Positions 33,601 through 42,333 of a DNA stretch of 64,000 nucleotides are shown here, one piece after another. A program made the translations under genes and the position numbers. Source of the DNA: Paenibacillus athensensis (GTDB taxonomy: Bacteria > Bacillota > Bacilli > Paenibacillales > NBRC-103111); assembly GCF_004514475.2 (NCBI RefSeq), contig NZ_MYFO02000018.1, forward strand, positions 1-64,000, given 5' to 3'. A model generated the notes under the pieces. It was not told where the DNA came from and searched no databases. It saw only the letters and a list, made by a program, of their open reading frames with translations. Position 1 is the stretch's first letter. Every line of letters begins with the position of its first letter.

Positions 33601-34187
33601 TTGGTCGACCCGCTGGTTCTGGCCGTCCAGTTAATCCCGTCCGCAGACGTCAAGATTTTGCCGGAATCCCCGGCAGCCACATACATGCCGTTGCCGTAGG
33701 TGATCCGGTTCAGCGAGCTGCTTATCCCCGACGTGCGCCCTGTCCACGTAACGCCGTCCGTCGAAGTGCTGACATAGCCTGAATCCCCGACGGCTACGTA
33801 CAGGTTGTTGGCGTATACCACATCGCGAACGACGCCGGATGTGCCCGAAGCCTGCATCGTCCAGTTGGAACCATCAGGCGACGTCATCAAATTGCCCGAC
33901 CAGCCTACGCCAACAAACAGACCGTTGCCGTAAATCATACTGGCGATAAAAGAAAATCCAGGAGGTGAGGTAACGGTATTCCACGTAACGCCGTCCGCCG
34001 AGGTTATAATCCGGTCGCCCCCCGCTACAAACAAGCCGTTGCCGTATGCAATACCATAGATTGTATCCGTAGAACCGGACGTTCTGGCCGTCCAACCGCC
34101 CAACGGACTGCTATCGGCCGAAGCATAGGCGGGCACAAGTCCCATTACTAGAAGTACAGCCATCATGATTGCCAAATAACGTTTCAT
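30675..34187 (-). CDS. Surface protein with beta-propeller, Ig-like repeats and SLH domains
   Basis: A 1170-residue secreted protein anchored to the cell wall. The ATG at 34187 opens a signal peptide ending AYASA. In order: about 300 residues of WTxRTSG...YGNGxFVxxGDxG...SxDGxxW repeats, likely a beta-propeller; three near-identical Ig-like modules (QWYSNATNSHTGGTLI pattern); a Listeria-Bacteroides repeat (VSFNSNGGSAVNSQTV ... YAKWE); two cadherin-like beta-sandwich domains; a Ser/Gly/Pro linker; and three SLH repeats near the end (ITRAEF-type TRAEFATMIFHAF, SRAEMVIIFSRVL, SRIEAVSLIIRAL) that bind pyruvylated wall polymer. It probably acts in adhesion or polymer binding; no enzymatic domain is seen. 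Confidence 0.92.
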   Translation of the reverse strand: MKRYLAIMMAVLLVMGLVPAYASADSSPLGGWTARTSGSTDTIYGIAYGNGLFVAGGDRIITSADGVTWNTVTSPPGFSFIASMIYGNGLFVGVGWSGNLMTSPDGSNWTMQASGTSGVVRDVVYANNLYVAVGDSGYVSTSTDGVTWTGRTSGISSSLNRITYGNGMYVAAGDSGKILTSADGINWTARTSGSTNQLYGAAYGNGMFVVTGYEELILTSTDGVTWTERQRIPGTNPMFPIAYAYYRVMYNAADGLFVIAGQLGKVLTSSDGIAWTLSDTGLSGWYWSLAYGAGSYLVGGGGGVIRQTTTVNAATPSIGTQPADKSVNQGDASPTLTVVASSTDGGTLSYQWYSNATNSHTGGTLINGETNASFDPPTASIGTTYYYVVVTNTNGSVDGVQTAKQTSNAAAVTVNAVTNAAAPSIDTQPNDQTVLVNGTSPTLTVAATSTDGGTLSYQWYSNAINSHTGGTLINGETGASFDPPTTSAGTTYYYVVVTNTNSGVNGMQTATATSAAVQVTVNALVNAAAPLIGTQPSDQIMQQNDASPTLSVTATSTDGGMLSYQWYSHAVNSNTGGTLISGATNASYDPPTASVGATYYYVVVTNTNGGVSGTQTATLASQAARVTVNAVVSFNSNGGSAVNSQTVSYNGTASAPASPDKTGYTFAGWYSDSGLTNAFDFTSPITASLTLYAKWESSMSLLSGLVTDISSISPAFSAADFAYQVHVDTAVTSLHLLLTKGDAYQTLSVTGATYDSVTANVYDYLASNLVVGANTVEIELTAQNGVSHTYTVTINRTTNGNADLSGLTLSGAALTPVFAPNTIVYKSRVGNGISRTAVTATAADPAATISINGNAVASGLASNAISLNVGSNAITIVVTAQDSSTRTYTLNVTRDAASVPDSSSGASGSGSSGNGTGSGSSNGGTDTPAGPTDSGEPANPQNPGNQENPSGPKPSAESPFQNAVIPADSVVQAVKLALSRTANVTTVFTDTSDHWGADDVKKAVKLGIVEGSGDGAFHPDAAVTRAEFATMIFHAFGLQEDGDPASFGDTGSHWASGYIGALASLGIINGYEDGSFRPDASISRAEMVIIFSRVLNLGLMATGATDSFEDVSGDYWAKDAIQQAYDARLVNGVTSTTFEPQSAASRIEAVSLIIRALESDSSIKDLIADL
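32290..33255 (-). repeat. Three tandem copies of an Ig-like module, period about 321 bp
   Basis: The DNA encoding the Ig-like modules of the SLH protein repeats with a period near 321 bp; for example the TAATACGTCG element recurs near 32388, 32709 and 33031. High nucleotide identity between modules means recent duplication and a site where copy number could change by recombination. Confidence 0.7.
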
Positions 34188-34431
34188 TCCTGCGTCATCC
34201 CCTCTTTGCATCTCAATCGATCAGCGGGCGTCAAGCCTTGGCTTGCCGGCCCGGTTCAAGCAGACGCTCGTATCCCGACCTCCTTTTACTATATCAATTC
34301 GATAATTAAAAACCGCTCAACAAACAATCAACAAAAAAACAGCGCTCTGAAGCCACAAAGCCTTGTCCAGCCAGCTTTGCCACAATCAGAACCCTGTTAT
34401 CTCCCTACCGTTCGTCACAGCGGGCACCCGT

Positions 34432-37400
34432 TCAATTTCCTTGTCGGTTCAACCGCATCAGCCTTTGAACTTCTTCGCTCGGCTCGACCCCAAACTCCGT
34501 TTTCAGCATCCGCTTGAGCGCTTCATATTGCCGTTGCGCAGCGACCCGGTCCCCTGCGGCCGCATACGCCTCAATCAGCCGGGTATGAATATCTTCATTC
34601 AGCGGATCGTAGATCAACGCTTTTCGCAGTAATCCCGCCGCTTCAGACGTGCGCTTCTCACGCATATAACGCTCTTGCATGCGCAGCAGTTGATCGACAT
34701 AGCGCTGCTCCAGCCTGCTGCGCTCCTCCTCAGCCCAAGGATAATCACTGCCGCTCAGGTAGCCCGAGCGATACATGCGCGTCAGCTCCTCTTCATAGAG
34801 AGGGAACAAATCGGACGAAGCCGGCAAGCCTGACGCCAACTGCTTGTGCACAGCGTCCAGGTCGCAGTCGATCGCCGTCATATCGACCCGGTAGCGGCTG
34901 CGGGCATACAGCACCACGTTATCAAGCCCGATCGCAGCCAAATTTTTCCGCAAATAATATACGGTCGTATTCAGCAGCATAGCCGCTTTGTCGGCATCTA
35001 CATCGGACCACAGGCGATCCATAATCACATGCTTGTCCACCGGCTCGCCCCGATGATGGAGCAAATACGCCAGCAATTCCTCCGTCTTGCTTGTACGCCA
35101 TTTCACCTCTTGGCGTTCGTCTTGACTACCTTGCACGTGAAATCGGCCCATGCAGCGAACCTGCAGTCGCGCCTGCGCTTTGACTTGCAGCGGCTCACGC
35201 CGGCACGTAGCCAGCAGCAGGCTTGCATACTTCGCCAAATCGCCGTTCGCATCTGCAAATGCCCCACTGCGCAGCGCTGGCAAGTACGCAGCCAACAGCT
35301 CGACCATCGCCGGACCTTCGTCGGCAAAGCTACGGATAAAGCCCTGCGGCTTCGCCAGCCGTAACGCGCTGTCGAGTCGGCTCAGCGCCTTCTCCGCGCG
35401 ACCTGTCCGCCAAAGCGTCACGCCCTGCAGCAGCAGCATGCGGATACGGTCGCGCAGGCGATCCGCCTTCCACAATAGCTGCTGCAGACGCTCCGCCAGC
35501 TCCAGCGCCTCCTCTGCGCGTCCGCACGCTGCCAGTACCCGGGCTACGGCAATATGCTCGGAAACGTCGGGCAGTGATACTTCATCGGCAGCCGTCATCC
35601 CGCACCGCTCCAGCCATGCCGCTCCGTGGGCGAAATCGCCCTGCCGGACAGCCAGCACCGCCCGCTCCGCCTCCACCTTGCGCATAAACAGCCCGTAGTC
35701 GGGAGAATCCAGCATGAGCTTCAGCTGCTCCAGCTGCTCAACGGCCCGCTCCGGCCGGCCCAACGCTTGCTGGATGCGCGAAGCGCTCAAATAAATTTGC
35801 AGCAGGCTCCGCGTATTGGGCGTCGGGGCGTCTGCCTCCAGCAGCGGCATGAGGCAAGCTTCGGCCTCGTCGAGCCGATCCCATTCATGCAGCAGCTTGC
35901 TGTAGGAAGCATACAGTCGGCCCATGAACGGATGCCGCTTTTTGTGCGCCCACAGTTGCAGCCATTTCGGCAGAACCTCGGCCACTGCGTGATGATCGTT
36001 AATAAACGACAAGTGATCGTCAAATTCCTCGGAAGCATGGTACCGATTATCGCCAATTGCCTGCAAAAAACCGCCTTCGGGCGCATATTGCTCCGCCAGA
36101 TCGAAATATTCCGAGACGCGGGCCAAATCCTTGCGAAAATAGCTGGCCGTCGCGCACAAAAAATACATGTTGCCCATCAGCGCCTTCCACTCGGCTTCGG
36201 GCAGGCTGATCTTCATCGCCGTATAACGCAGCCGGGCCTGCTCGATTTTGCTTGCCGCCGCTTCCGCTTGTCCGATACCGACCAGCAGCAGCAAATAAAA
36301 CATCTCCACCAACGGATGACGGGTCAGCACGCTCTCCGGCACCTGCATCACCCAGCGGCCGACGACAGCGCTTTTCCTGTGAATCAGCTCCGGCAAATGC
36401 GGCTCAATCAACTGCACGATCGCTTCATATCGCCCTGCGGCCAAATAGTGCTCCGCCGCTTGCTCCACGGCGCCCCGGCTCTCCATCCATACCGCTGCAC
36501 GCACGTGCGCCTCTGCCCATTCGTCGGGCCTCGTCCGGGCAAATCGCTGCTGAAGAAACTCGGCCAGCAGATGATGGTACCGATACCATTGCCGTTCCTC
36601 ATCCAGCGGCACAATAAACAGATTCAGCGCCTCCAGCTGCTCCAACTGCTCCTGCGCATTCGCTTGTTCGGCTACAGACCTGCACAAATCAGCGTTCATT
36701 CGCCCTAAAATGGACGTGCGCAGCAGAAATTCACGCAGCGGCTCCGCCAGATCCCGGTACACCTCCTCCAGCAAATAGTCGGCAATGTGATGCTGATGAC
36801 CATTGAATTGGCGGATCGATTCCGCTGCATTGCCGCTGTGCGCCAGCGAGATCGCTGCCAGCTGCAAGCCGCTGACCCATCCTTCCGTCTGGCGGCCCAG
36901 CGTCAACCTATCGTCCCGGGATAAGGACAAGGACGTTACCGCGTCGAAAAAAGCGAGGATTTCCTCCTGTCGAAAACGCAGGTCCGTGGACGAAATGCGA
37001 AGCAGCTCCCCCTTCACCAGCAGCCTTGAAGTCGGCAGCGTCACCTCGGTGCGGCTGGAGACATACAGATGCACCGTGCGCGGCAGACGCTCCAGCAAAT
37101 AGGCCAGCGAGCGGTGAATCGCCGCCTGCTCGATGAAATGGTAATCATCCAGTACGATCACCACCTCGCCGGACACTTGATTCAGCTCATTGATCAGCGC
37201 AGTAAGCGCAGGCTCCTGCATGAACGCCGACGACGTCGGCCCCTGCTCCAGCAAAGGCAGCACGCTGGCGCCGAAGCCGGGAATCCGCTCGGCAATAGCC
37301 GCCGTCACGTAGCTCCAGAATTCAAGCCAGCTGTCGTCATACTTGTCCAAAGAAATCCAGGCGACCGGACAAGCGCACTGCGCCGCCCATTCGCCTAATG

Positions 37401-37545
37401 CCGTCGTTTTACCATAGCCGGCCGGTGCGGCAACAAGCGTAAGCTTGACCGCCAGCCCCTCGTCAAGCTTGCCGATCAGCCACGGGCGGGCTACCAAATC
37501 CCCGCGGTGCAGCTGAGGCACGCCAATCTTCGTTGTCACGATCAC
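34432..37545 (-). CDS. MalT-type ATPase regulator with C-terminal SARP/BTAD output
   Basis: A 1037-residue transcription regulator. The start is GTG at 37545, six bases after GGAGGG. The N-terminal STAND ATPase domain has Walker A AAPAGYGKTTAL (near residue 40) and Walker B VVIVLDDYHFI (near 125), as in MalT. A long TPR region fills residues 350-770. Instead of the LuxR helix-turn-helix of MalT, the C-terminus has an OmpR-type winged helix plus bacterial transcription activation domain (LLAYLLHHRGEPVDKHVIMDRLW, then AEEERSRLEQRYVDQLLRM), the SARP architecture. It lies 56 bases after a PaaX-type repressor on the same strand. Its targets are not evident from the window. Confidence 0.88.
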   Translation of the reverse strand: MIVTTKIGVPQLHRGDLVARPWLIGKLDEGLAVKLTLVAAPAGYGKTTALGEWAAQCACPVAWISLDKYDDSWLEFWSYVTAAIAERIPGFGASVLPLLEQGPTSSAFMQEPALTALINELNQVSGEVVIVLDDYHFIEQAAIHRSLAYLLERLPRTVHLYVSSRTEVTLPTSRLLVKGELLRISSTDLRFRQEEILAFFDAVTSLSLSRDDRLTLGRQTEGWVSGLQLAAISLAHSGNAAESIRQFNGHQHHIADYLLEEVYRDLAEPLREFLLRTSILGRMNADLCRSVAEQANAQEQLEQLEALNLFIVPLDEERQWYRYHHLLAEFLQQRFARTRPDEWAEAHVRAAVWMESRGAVEQAAEHYLAAGRYEAIVQLIEPHLPELIHRKSAVVGRWVMQVPESVLTRHPLVEMFYLLLLVGIGQAEAAASKIEQARLRYTAMKISLPEAEWKALMGNMYFLCATASYFRKDLARVSEYFDLAEQYAPEGGFLQAIGDNRYHASEEFDDHLSFINDHHAVAEVLPKWLQLWAHKKRHPFMGRLYASYSKLLHEWDRLDEAEACLMPLLEADAPTPNTRSLLQIYLSASRIQQALGRPERAVEQLEQLKLMLDSPDYGLFMRKVEAERAVLAVRQGDFAHGAAWLERCGMTAADEVSLPDVSEHIAVARVLAACGRAEEALELAERLQQLLWKADRLRDRIRMLLLQGVTLWRTGRAEKALSRLDSALRLAKPQGFIRSFADEGPAMVELLAAYLPALRSGAFADANGDLAKYASLLLATCRREPLQVKAQARLQVRCMGRFHVQGSQDERQEVKWRTSKTEELLAYLLHHRGEPVDKHVIMDRLWSDVDADKAAMLLNTTVYYLRKNLAAIGLDNVVLYARSRYRVDMTAIDCDLDAVHKQLASGLPASSDLFPLYEEELTRMYRSGYLSGSDYPWAEEERSRLEQRYVDQLLRMQERYMREKRTSEAAGLLRKALIYDPLNEDIHTRLIEAYAAAGDRVAAQRQYEALKRMLKTEFGVEPSEEVQRLMRLNRQGN

Positions 37546-37601
37546 CGAAAACCCTCCAGAAGCCAGTTGTTCATTGATGAAATAAACGTGCACAAAGCCA
37601 T

Positions 37602-38402
37602 TTATCTGACAAAGCGGGCGTACTCCGAATCACGCGGAATGGCCGCTTCCGCTTGCTGCAAGCGCCCCAACAACCGCTCAAGCGCTTGCTGTCCCGTCCA
37701 GCCCTGCGGCAGCAGCTCCAGCGGCAGCATCGGATCGGCCAGACAGAGCTCGTTAATCTGCTCGCCCAGCGCCAGATACAGCACAAACAGCTCCAGCGCG
37801 CCGGCCGTTCCCACGCCGCTGTTCAGCGCTGCAGCAAACGCGGGCTCGAACTGCTCGCGCAGCCAGCGCAGCTTGTCCGCGTATCGGGCGGCGATGTCGG
37901 CCAGCGCCCACACATCCGCCGCCTGCTCCGGGCTCAGACGCCCTTGCTCCAGACGCCCGGTGAATACCGTCGCATACGTCTGCGCCTCGTGCCGCTGCAG
38001 CAAATCGGCCAGCTCCTCGCGATACGCCCACGGCGACACATACACCCCGCCCTGCAGCTGGCCGAATCCGGTCTGCAGCAGATCGGCGCGAACCCGGTCG
38101 CGGCGTTTGCGCTCGGTCTCGGGAAACGACATCAGCACCAGATGCCACTGGCCGTCCCAGCTCTGCCCGTAGAGCTGCGGCTTCCGGTTGACCGAGCGGA
38201 TGAACGAACGGCCGCTGCCGGTGATCCGGTAGGTGGAGCGTGACGGCGAATCGGCGTATCCGTCTTTTTTCAGCTGTGACAGCATGTTGCGGATATAAGC
38301 CGCCGAGTAGCCTCTTTTTTCGTAAATTCGAATCAATTCCTGTGTCTCCATAACGTCAACCTTGGTTAAAAGAAAAAGCATCTGCTTTTCCACGGAAAGC
38401 AA
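37602..38402 (-). CDS. PaaX-family transcriptional repressor
   Basis: A 266-residue winged-helix repressor; family members usually sense CoA thioesters. The likely start is TTG at 38402 (LLSVEKQMLFLLTKVD), since PaaX proteins begin this way; upstream in-frame ATG codons would add non-family residues. The helix-turn-helix region is ELIRIYEKRGYSAAYIRNMLSQLKKDGY. The central Cas2-like fold segment (WHLVLMSFPETERKRRDRVRADLL) and the C-terminal domain are present. No phenylacetate or other aromatic pathway is adjacent, so the regulated genes may be its own operon with the MalT/SARP regulator. Confidence 0.85.
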   Translation of the reverse strand: MLSVEKQMLFLLTKVDVMETQELIRIYEKRGYSAAYIRNMLSQLKKDGYADSPSRSTYRITGSGRSFIRSVNRKPQLYGQSWDGQWHLVLMSFPETERKRRDRVRADLLQTGFGQLQGGVYVSPWAYREELADLLQRHEAQTYATVFTGRLEQGRLSPEQAADVWALADIAARYADKLRWLREQFEPAFAAALNSGVGTAGALELFVLYLALGEQINELCLADPMLPLELLPQGWTGQQALERLLGRLQQAEAAIPRDSEYARFVR

Positions 38403-38539
38403 AAAGATCACACCCCATTGACAATTGGTGCCAACTAGATATAACATAAAAATAGTCGACAAACAAAATTAATGTTACAAAAGCGGCGCCGCTATATTTA
38501 TTGTACATCATCTATGTTCAAAAGGAGAGTCGGAGATCC

Positions 38540-39499
38540 ATGAAATTATTTTCCGTATATCGTACCGTGCTGCTGGCCGCATTGTCGCTGGTGCTGGGGG
38601 TCACCGTCTCGGCGGCCGGTCCAGAAGCTGCAGCCAAACCGGCAAAAGACGCCATGCTGAATGTCGCCAGCTTCACTGCCTGGAACAGCCCGTTTACCGT
38701 AGAAGTAAACGGCAGAAAGCTCGAAGCCCAAGGACAGATGATCAACGCCCATCTGCTGATCCCTGCGCGAGCCGTGTTTGAAGCCGCTGGCGCAACCGTA
38801 TCATGGAAAGCGGTAGATCGGGCCTGGTACGCCGAGAAGGATGGCAAATCGCTCGTCGAGCAACGTGTAGGCGACAGCCGGGCAATGGTAAACGGTGCGC
38901 CCGTCGAGCTTGACGCCGATGCCGTTCTGGAGAAAGATACGGTGCTGGCGTCCGCCCGCTTGGCGGAAGCGGCGCTAGGGCTGGAGCTGAACTGGGATTC
39001 GGTCAACCGGGTGCTGAAGGCCGACATCCCGCAGGCTGTTCCCAGCCTCCGCGTCTGGTCGGACGCTTGGGCGGCCTACGGCGATATTCCCCGTACATAT
39101 GCCCACAGCAGCGTAGACGGCGGTCAAAATATCAGCCCGCCGCTGCACTGGGAGGGCGCGCCCAAGAACACCCGCTCGTTTGCCGTCGTCATGTACGACG
39201 TGAATCCGATCGCCGACAGCTACATTCACTGGAGCGTGGTGAACATTCCGGCCGCCGTCGGCGGACTGCCGCAGGGCAGCGCCGGTCAACTGAACGCCGG
39301 GGAAGAATGGAACGCCTACTTCGGAATGGCTCCGCCGCAATATTCGGGCGATCATTTGTACCGGATTGCTGTGTACGCGCTGGACACCGACCAGCTCGCG
39401 GCCCCGGAGCAGCCGCCGGTTTATTTTAATCAGCTGGAGCCGCTGCTGCTCAAGCATTCGCTCGGCTACACGGCAATGGACGGTTTTTTCAAGCTGTAA
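38540..39499 (+). CDS. Secreted protein: copper-amine-oxidase-like stalk plus PEBP (YbhB/YbcL) domain
   Basis: A 319-residue exported protein with a signal peptide ending SAAG near residue 27. The ATG at 38540 has GGAG five bases before it and AAGGAG further up. Residues 45-165 form the copper-amine-oxidase N-terminal-like stalk common in Paenibacillus wall proteins (VEVNGRKLEAQ ... LLIPARAVFEAAGATVSW). The rest is a phosphatidylethanolamine-binding/Raf-kinase-inhibitor-like domain with SPPLHWEGAPKNTRSFAVVM and SYIHWSVVNIPA. Both modules are known, but the fusion is less common. The ligand is unknown. It is divergent from the PaaX gene. Confidence 0.9.
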   Translation: MKLFSVYRTVLLAALSLVLGVTVSAAGPEAAAKPAKDAMLNVASFTAWNSPFTVEVNGRKLEAQGQMINAHLLIPARAVFEAAGATVSWKAVDRAWYAEKDGKSLVEQRVGDSRAMVNGAPVELDADAVLEKDTVLASARLAEAALGLELNWDSVNRVLKADIPQAVPSLRVWSDAWAAYGDIPRTYAHSSVDGGQNISPPLHWEGAPKNTRSFAVVMYDVNPIADSYIHWSVVNIPAAVGGLPQGSAGQLNAGEEWNAYFGMAPPQYSGDHLYRIAVYALDTDQLAAPEQPPVYFNQLEPLLLKHSLGYTAMDGFFKL

Positions 39500-39543
39500 C
39501 GCTATACGCAGGCATGTAACGGCCCTCGGCCCGCAGGCCCAAA

Positions 39544-39581
39544 GCAGCCCCGAGCCTCCTCATATGGAAGCCCGGGGCTGC
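39544..39581. terminator. GC-rich hairpin between convergent genes
   Basis: GCAGCCCCG pairs with CGGGGCTGC around GCCTCC/GGAAGC and a short loop. It sits between a plus-strand and a minus-strand gene end and probably stops both, although the T tracts are short. I see no gene elsewhere in 39500-39718. Confidence 0.6.
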
Positions 39582-39718
39582 CCCCTTGCTTGATTGTCTT
39601 TCCGGCTGGCCGGCCGTTGCACTTGCAATCTGGCCCGGCGTCCTTCTAGCCGGCGACCGCCCGATCACTCGTTAATCTGGCGCCCATGCCGCCGACGGGG
39701 CAGCCTCGTTTACCGGCC

Positions 39719-40975
39719 TCAAGCCAAGCTGCGCTCCCCCTGCTCCTTGCGCAGCATGCTTTGCATATCGTAACCCGTCGGATTCTGAAAAATCCGCAAA
39801 CCGAATTCCGGCGCCACAGCAAACAAATGATCAAAAATATCCGCCTGCACCCCTTCATACACCGCCCAGTTCACATCGTTCGTAAATGCATAAAGCTCCA
39901 ACGGCAGGCCCGTATCCACCGGCTGCAATTGCCGGACCATACAGGTCATGCCTTGATGAATTTTCGGATGCTGCTCCAGATAAAGCTGGATATAGGTACG
40001 AAACACCCCGATGTTCGTCATGGCGCGTCCGTTCACCCGGCACGAGCGATCGATGTGGTTCTCGATATGGAATTGTTCGATTTCCCGCTCCCGGTCCACG
40101 ATGTAATCGCGCAAATATTGAATGCTTTTGAATTTTTCCAGCATCTCCGGGCTGCACATGACGATGCTGCTTGTATCCACGAACACCGAGCGCTTCATCC
40201 GCCGGCCGCCAGCAGCCGACATGCCCCGCCAGTTTTTAAAGGAATCGGAGATCAGCGTATACGTCGGGATCGTCGTAATCGTTTTATCCCAATTCTGAAT
40301 CTTGACCGTATTTAGCGAAATATCGATGATCTCCCCATCCGCTCCATACTTGGGCATCTCGATCCAGTCGCCGACGCGCACCATGTCGTTCGAGGTCAGC
40401 TGAACCCCCGCCACGAGTCCGAGAATCGAATCCTTGAACACGAGCATCATGACAGCCGACAAAGCGCCGATACCGCTTAGCAAAATCAGCGGGCTTTCCC
40501 CGATCAGATTCGAGATCAGCAAAATGCCGCCGATGATAAAAATAAAAATTTTCATCACCTGAAGATAGCCGCGAATCGGCCGGGCTTTCGAAATCTCGAA
40601 GGCCGAATAAATATCGTGAACCGCATCGAGAAAGGCGTTCATCACCTGCAAGCCGACGATAATCATGTAGAGCAAAATTCCTTTTTCGATCCAGCTTTGG
40701 TAAGCCGGAAACATAAACGAGAAATAAAAAATAATCAGCGCCGGCACCACATGCGACAGCTTATGAAACACCTTGCGCTGCAGCAAGTAATTGTCCCACT
40801 TAAACCGATTATTGTGTATGTAAAAGGTTAATACCTTCAGCACGACCTTCTTGGTCAAAAAGTTCGCCGCGATACACAACACACTAATACCAACTATTAC
40901 AATCAAATTAGTCAGATATAAAGCCAAATCCTCCTGAACGCCCAGACCGACAAGCCAATTTTGAATCAATTCCAT
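39719..40975 (-). CDS. Mechanosensitive channel, MscS family (YbdG-like)
   Basis: A 418-residue membrane channel that opens under membrane tension. There are about five transmembrane helices; the pore-lining helix and beta domain appear as LLSGIGALSAVMMLVFKDSILGLVAGVQL near residue 170 and MVRVGDWIEMPKYGADGEI. The C-terminal domain is larger than in classical MscS and matches the YbdG type (NWRGMSAAGGRRMKRS, then IGVFRTYIQLYLEQHP). The gene starts at the ATG at 40975 and is divergent from the next lipoprotein gene. Confidence 0.92.
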   Translation of the reverse strand: MELIQNWLVGLGVQEDLALYLTNLIVIVGISVLCIAANFLTKKVVLKVLTFYIHNNRFKWDNYLLQRKVFHKLSHVVPALIIFYFSFMFPAYQSWIEKGILLYMIIVGLQVMNAFLDAVHDIYSAFEISKARPIRGYLQVMKIFIFIIGGILLISNLIGESPLILLSGIGALSAVMMLVFKDSILGLVAGVQLTSNDMVRVGDWIEMPKYGADGEIIDISLNTVKIQNWDKTITTIPTYTLISDSFKNWRGMSAAGGRRMKRSVFVDTSSIVMCSPEMLEKFKSIQYLRDYIVDREREIEQFHIENHIDRSCRVNGRAMTNIGVFRTYIQLYLEQHPKIHQGMTCMVRQLQPVDTGLPLELYAFTNDVNWAVYEGVQADIFDHLFAVAPEFGLRIFQNPTGYDMQSMLRKEQGERSLA

Positions 40976-41222
40976 ATGCGCCTCCTTATGCGATAAGTTG
41001 GAGCGGGCATGCCGGACATCGTAACCGATCCGGTGCAGGCAATTCCAGTAACGATCCGCGTTGACATCCGCCCGTTCCCAATTATAAGCACCGATTTTTA
41101 TTATAGCATATAGCTCCGTTCAGAGGGGGCGCCCCGATTATGCTCCATAACGACGGACGCGTAGAGAAGGAATCCCAGGCAGCCTTGTCGAAATACGGGG
41201 AAAAATAACCCAGGAGGCTGCT

Positions 41223-42302
41223 ATGAAACGTCTCACCCTCATCATCCTGATCCTGCTTGGCGCTTGCGACAAGCAGGCTGCTTCATCGAACGGGCATGTG
41301 GCTCCGGCAGGCTTGCCGTCTGCACAAGCCGTCACCGTAACAGCAGCCCCATCCGCAACGCCAGCTTCGCTCGCGACCCCGCTGGACACGTCCGCTGTTA
41401 ATCTCGCGAAGCCGTCGCCAGCCATCGCCCAACAGCCGTTATCCGTTAACGGCTGGGTCGCGGGCGCTTTGTTTGCTGACATTCAAAGCCGCATTCCGGA
41501 CTACGCCGCCGTCGAGCAAAACCATGAATACTACGAAATCAAATTTGACGACACGATGCTGATGTTTGCACAATCCGGCCAACTGACCTTCCTGCTCGTC
41601 AATGGATCGGAAGGCAGCCTCAGCAACGGCCTGCGGATCGGCGATGCCGAAACGGAGATCGTCAAGCTGCTGGGACAGCCGGGCAATGAAAATGCCGAAG
41701 GTTATCACGCTTATGTGTATACGTTTCCTGAGTACCGCGTGGAAATCGATACGGTCGGGATGCAAGTCAATGCCCTGCGCCTGACCTATCTGGGGGAAGA
41801 ACTAGCTGTCGAGGACCCGGCTCTGCACGCCTATGTCCGGGACAACCGGCAAGCTGCCGCTGCAACCCAAGCAACCACTCCCGCCCGGAACCAGACGAAC
41901 GAGCAGGCTGCCAGCCAATCGAGCCAGCCCCGCCGCATAACCTTTGACACATATGTCCAGATCAGCGATGATCTGCTGAACGCGCTCGTCCAATATACGC
42001 AAATCATGTCCAAAGACGAAGCCGATAGCGAGAAGCTCAAGGAGCTGGAACGACTCGACGCCAAATATCAAATCAACGAGCGGGCCTTGCTGCTGGAAAC
42101 AGCCGTTCCGGACGACGACAAAGACCGCAGTTTACATGCACGCTGCGCCGCTTTCGCCGCCAAGGTCGATTCACTGCTCGGAACCGGCATGTTTTATTTG
42201 AATATTAAAATGAAAGAAACCGATGAACAAGTAGTCGCCGGTTGGAAACAACGCGCTGCGCAGGAATTGCAAGCGGTTTGGGCTTGGGCCGGGCAAAAGT
42301 GA
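41223..42302 (+). CDS. Lipoprotein of unknown function (359 aa)
   Basis: The ATG follows CCAGGAGG. The signal peptide ends in the lipobox LLGAC with the Cys at residue 15. An Ala/Pro/Thr stalk of about 60 residues precedes a domain with EYYEIKFDDTMLMFAQSGQ and GLRIGDAETEIVKLLGQPG, the latter resembling the SH3-like/SmpA-type 'G.s...v...lG.P' motif of envelope proteins; a Gln/Thr linker leads to a helical C-terminal region (VQISDDLLNALVQYTQIMSK). I do not recognise the full family. It is monocistronic and convergent with the methyltransferase gene. Confidence 0.75.
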   Translation: MKRLTLIILILLGACDKQAASSNGHVAPAGLPSAQAVTVTAAPSATPASLATPLDTSAVNLAKPSPAIAQQPLSVNGWVAGALFADIQSRIPDYAAVEQNHEYYEIKFDDTMLMFAQSGQLTFLLVNGSEGSLSNGLRIGDAETEIVKLLGQPGNENAEGYHAYVYTFPEYRVEIDTVGMQVNALRLTYLGEELAVEDPALHAYVRDNRQAAAATQATTPARNQTNEQAASQSSQPRRITFDTYVQISDDLLNALVQYTQIMSKDEADSEKLKELERLDAKYQINERALLLETAVPDDDKDRSLHARCAAFAAKVDSLLGTGMFYLNIKMKETDEQVVAGWKQRAAQELQAVWAWAGQK

Positions 42303-42333
42303 CCGGACCCGCTGGACCTGCTACGGTCCGGGC

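Noticed and set aside
39646-39858. 70-codon minus-strand frame overlapping the end of the MscS gene
   Set aside because: It lies in another frame of a good gene and has no ribosome site.
42304-42329. CCGGACC/GGTCCGG inverted repeat between convergent genes as a terminator
   Set aside because: The stem is short with a long loop and no T tract on either strand; too weak to call.
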